Source of the DNA: Eremophila alpestris peregrina
Taxonomy: Eukaryota; Chordata; Aves; Passeriformes; Alaudidae
Assembly: GCA_009792885.1 (NCBI GenBank)
Contig: WMCF01000021.1
Span: 3,734,256-3,798,255, forward strand
Reading direction: 5' to 3'
DNA length: 64,000 bases
The notes beneath the pieces were generated by a model. It saw only the letters and a program-made list of their open reading frames with translations. It searched no databases and was not told the origin of the DNA. This document shows positions 62,677 through 64,000 of the stretch, one piece after another. The stretch's first letter is position 1; every line of letters starts with the position of its first letter. The translations under genes and the position numbers were made by a program.

Positions 62677-62694
62677 CCTTCAAGACCAGGGGGA
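62677..62694 (+). repeat. 18-bp direct repeat, copy 2
   Basis: Identical to 61330-61347, same orientation. A weaker relative (ccccttatagccaggggagg) occurs near 62795. Confidence 0.85.
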
Positions 62695-64000
62695 AGAAGA
62701 ACCTTACAATCTTGCTTCATATGCACAAAGTGGAATGCATCTCACCCAGCTTTAGCTATCTACAATATCTTCACTTGATCTGGCCACCTGGTCTCCCCTT
62801 ATAGCCAGGGGAGGGGAATAACCTGTTCATCTGACCCATTTTAAATGTCTATATTAAGATGAGACAAATCATGTCCTAATAGGGACTTTTGGAAGATGAT
62901 TCATTTCAACTTCATAGAGACATATAAAATAGGTCACATGAATCACCCATTTCTCTCCACTGACTGTGGAGGAATTCTACCTGGTATATGTTCAGGAATT
63001 TGTATTTTTTAAAATCTAAATTTGGATGAATAAATAAGACACTATTCTCTTATTGTGTGCAGCAGTGACCTAGCCACAGCCCTATACCTGCCTCATGATA
63101 CTGAAGGTATCTTATAGGGAAAGATTCTCTCGAGATATTGCAAGAGGCCTCTACAAGGGAGGCTGTGAGGAGGTGCAAGGTGTGTGGTTTATGTGCCTGA
63201 GTTGTTTCAATTGCCTGCCCTTTGGCTGCCAGAACAGAGGCAGAAGGGAAAGCCTGCTATGATGCACCCTGCCTTTGCAAGACGCTGGCAGGAATGCTGC
63301 CTTGGTGAGACGTGGTCTGGCACTGGTTCAAAACCACCATGGCAAAATGATGAACGCCAGGAGAAGAATTGAGGGCTTGTTAGCTTTATGCAAATCCCGG
63401 AATTCCTGTAGCTTCTGTCATGTATTTGAAAATGCACAATGTAAAAGGACACAGAAAGTAGAAGAGAGCAGCAAAGTGGATCTCCATGGGTTATCTTCAT
63501 TCAAACTGATGCAGCCTATCTGAATGCAATAATTATGTCATTAATGCCATAAGAAAATGTTGCAGAGGTACAGAGTGAAGAGGCCATGTATTGAGCACAG
63601 AAATTAAATCAATGTGCAGTGTGCTTGGTAGAAGCAGTCTTGTAACACTGATAGTTAATGGTAAAAGAAAAGCAGAGAAGCATAAATTAAATGTTCAGAG
63701 TTTCCTTGGTCCTTGTCCATCTGCCAGCCCTTCAGAAGTTTCCATGTAAAAGTCCTAAAATGATTTTAAGGTTATTTAAGATAGTTCTTATCTATACGAG
63801 TCAGTGTTGGGGTTCCTTTGGATGCACCCTGTAAGAAAAAAATAAGTAAATTTTGAAAAAAAACTGTTTTTTGCAGCAAAGTTTAGAGAATATAGGTAAA
63901 CAGCAAGGACAATTTGGATCAAGCTCTGTGCACTGTGCTGGTGGCCTCAATACAGTTGAACTGCTTAAGTGAATTCTGTTTTCCTTGTGAGGAGTTCCTT
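62695..64000. other. Non-coding stretch with small CpG cluster
   Basis: No gene recognised. Several CpGs cluster at 63283-63400 (gacgctgg, gagacgtgg, gaacgcc, tcccgg), next to the exact octamer at 63388-63395. The remainder is AT-rich without named repeats. Confidence 0.5.
63388..63395 (+). promoter_or_regulatory. POU octamer ATGCAAAT
   Basis: An exact octamer, the classical binding site of POU-domain factors such as OCT1/OCT2, within a small CpG cluster. An 8-bp site occurs by chance about twice in a window this size counting both strands, so its setting rather than its presence is the reason for listing it. Confidence 0.2.

Noticed and set aside
1..64000. tRNA, rRNA, CRISPR arrays, operons or prokaryotic mobile elements
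   Set aside because: None seen on either strand. The sequence is vertebrate in character, and the Tn5 ends at 7.6 kb are library adapter, not a natural transposon.

Overview
The window looks like avian nuclear DNA, probably from a songbird. It is AT-rich and CpG-poor. Its recognisable interspersed repeats are decayed CR1 (chicken repeat 1) LINE copies of several ages, plus pieces of endogenous retrovirus LTRs, one of them resembling a family common in perching birds. There are no SINEs of mammalian type. No protein-coding gene can be identified. The open reading frames are mostly 60-130 codons, about what chance gives at this base composition, and none matches a protein I recognise. I read the window as a gene-poor intergenic stretch or the inside of a very large intron.

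Layout. 1-7.5 kb is non-coding with GC-rich, CpG-poor patches. At 7.54-7.69 kb there is a clear assembly artefact: a 57-bp direct duplication flanking a head-to-head pair of 19-bp Tn5 mosaic ends (Nextera mate-pair junction adapter). 9.4-10.5 kb is unusually CpG-containing for this window and carries an inverted pair of TALE-homeobox-type sites, so it is the best enhancer-like candidate; an RFX X-box-like palindrome lies at 11.64 kb. A probable solo LTR on the minus strand is at 14.17-14.56 kb, followed by a GC-rich block, a T30 run, a 26-N gap and an A14 run. A 150-bp exon-like segment with splice signals lies on the minus strand at 17.94-18.09 kb.

From 18 to 60 kb the sequence is repeat-poor. 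It has ancient CR1 3' ends at 31.0, 35.4, 38.1, 43.7 (minus strand) and 49.6 kb, three relics of an old amniote palindromic repeat (23.2, 45.8, 48.2 kb), a (TTTTA)n microsatellite at 41.0 kb, and a short LTR fragment at 56.0 kb. At 54.6-55.0 kb the minus strand has an uninterrupted reading frame whose translation resembles the C-terminal capsid part of a Ty3/gypsy-type Gag. This is the most biologically curious item, since such elements are scarce in birds.

At 60.5-61.3 kb is the largest retroelement remnant, a frameshifted internal piece of CR1 ORF2 (reverse transcriptase). At 62.3-62.65 kb a cysteine-rich exon-like pair with a perfect GTAAGT donor can be drawn on the minus strand, with low confidence. 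The end of the window has a small CpG cluster with an exact POU octamer. Nothing here forms an operon or a working multi-gene system. The strongest new-to-annotation items are the adapter artefact, the Gag-like frame and the candidate regulatory block.
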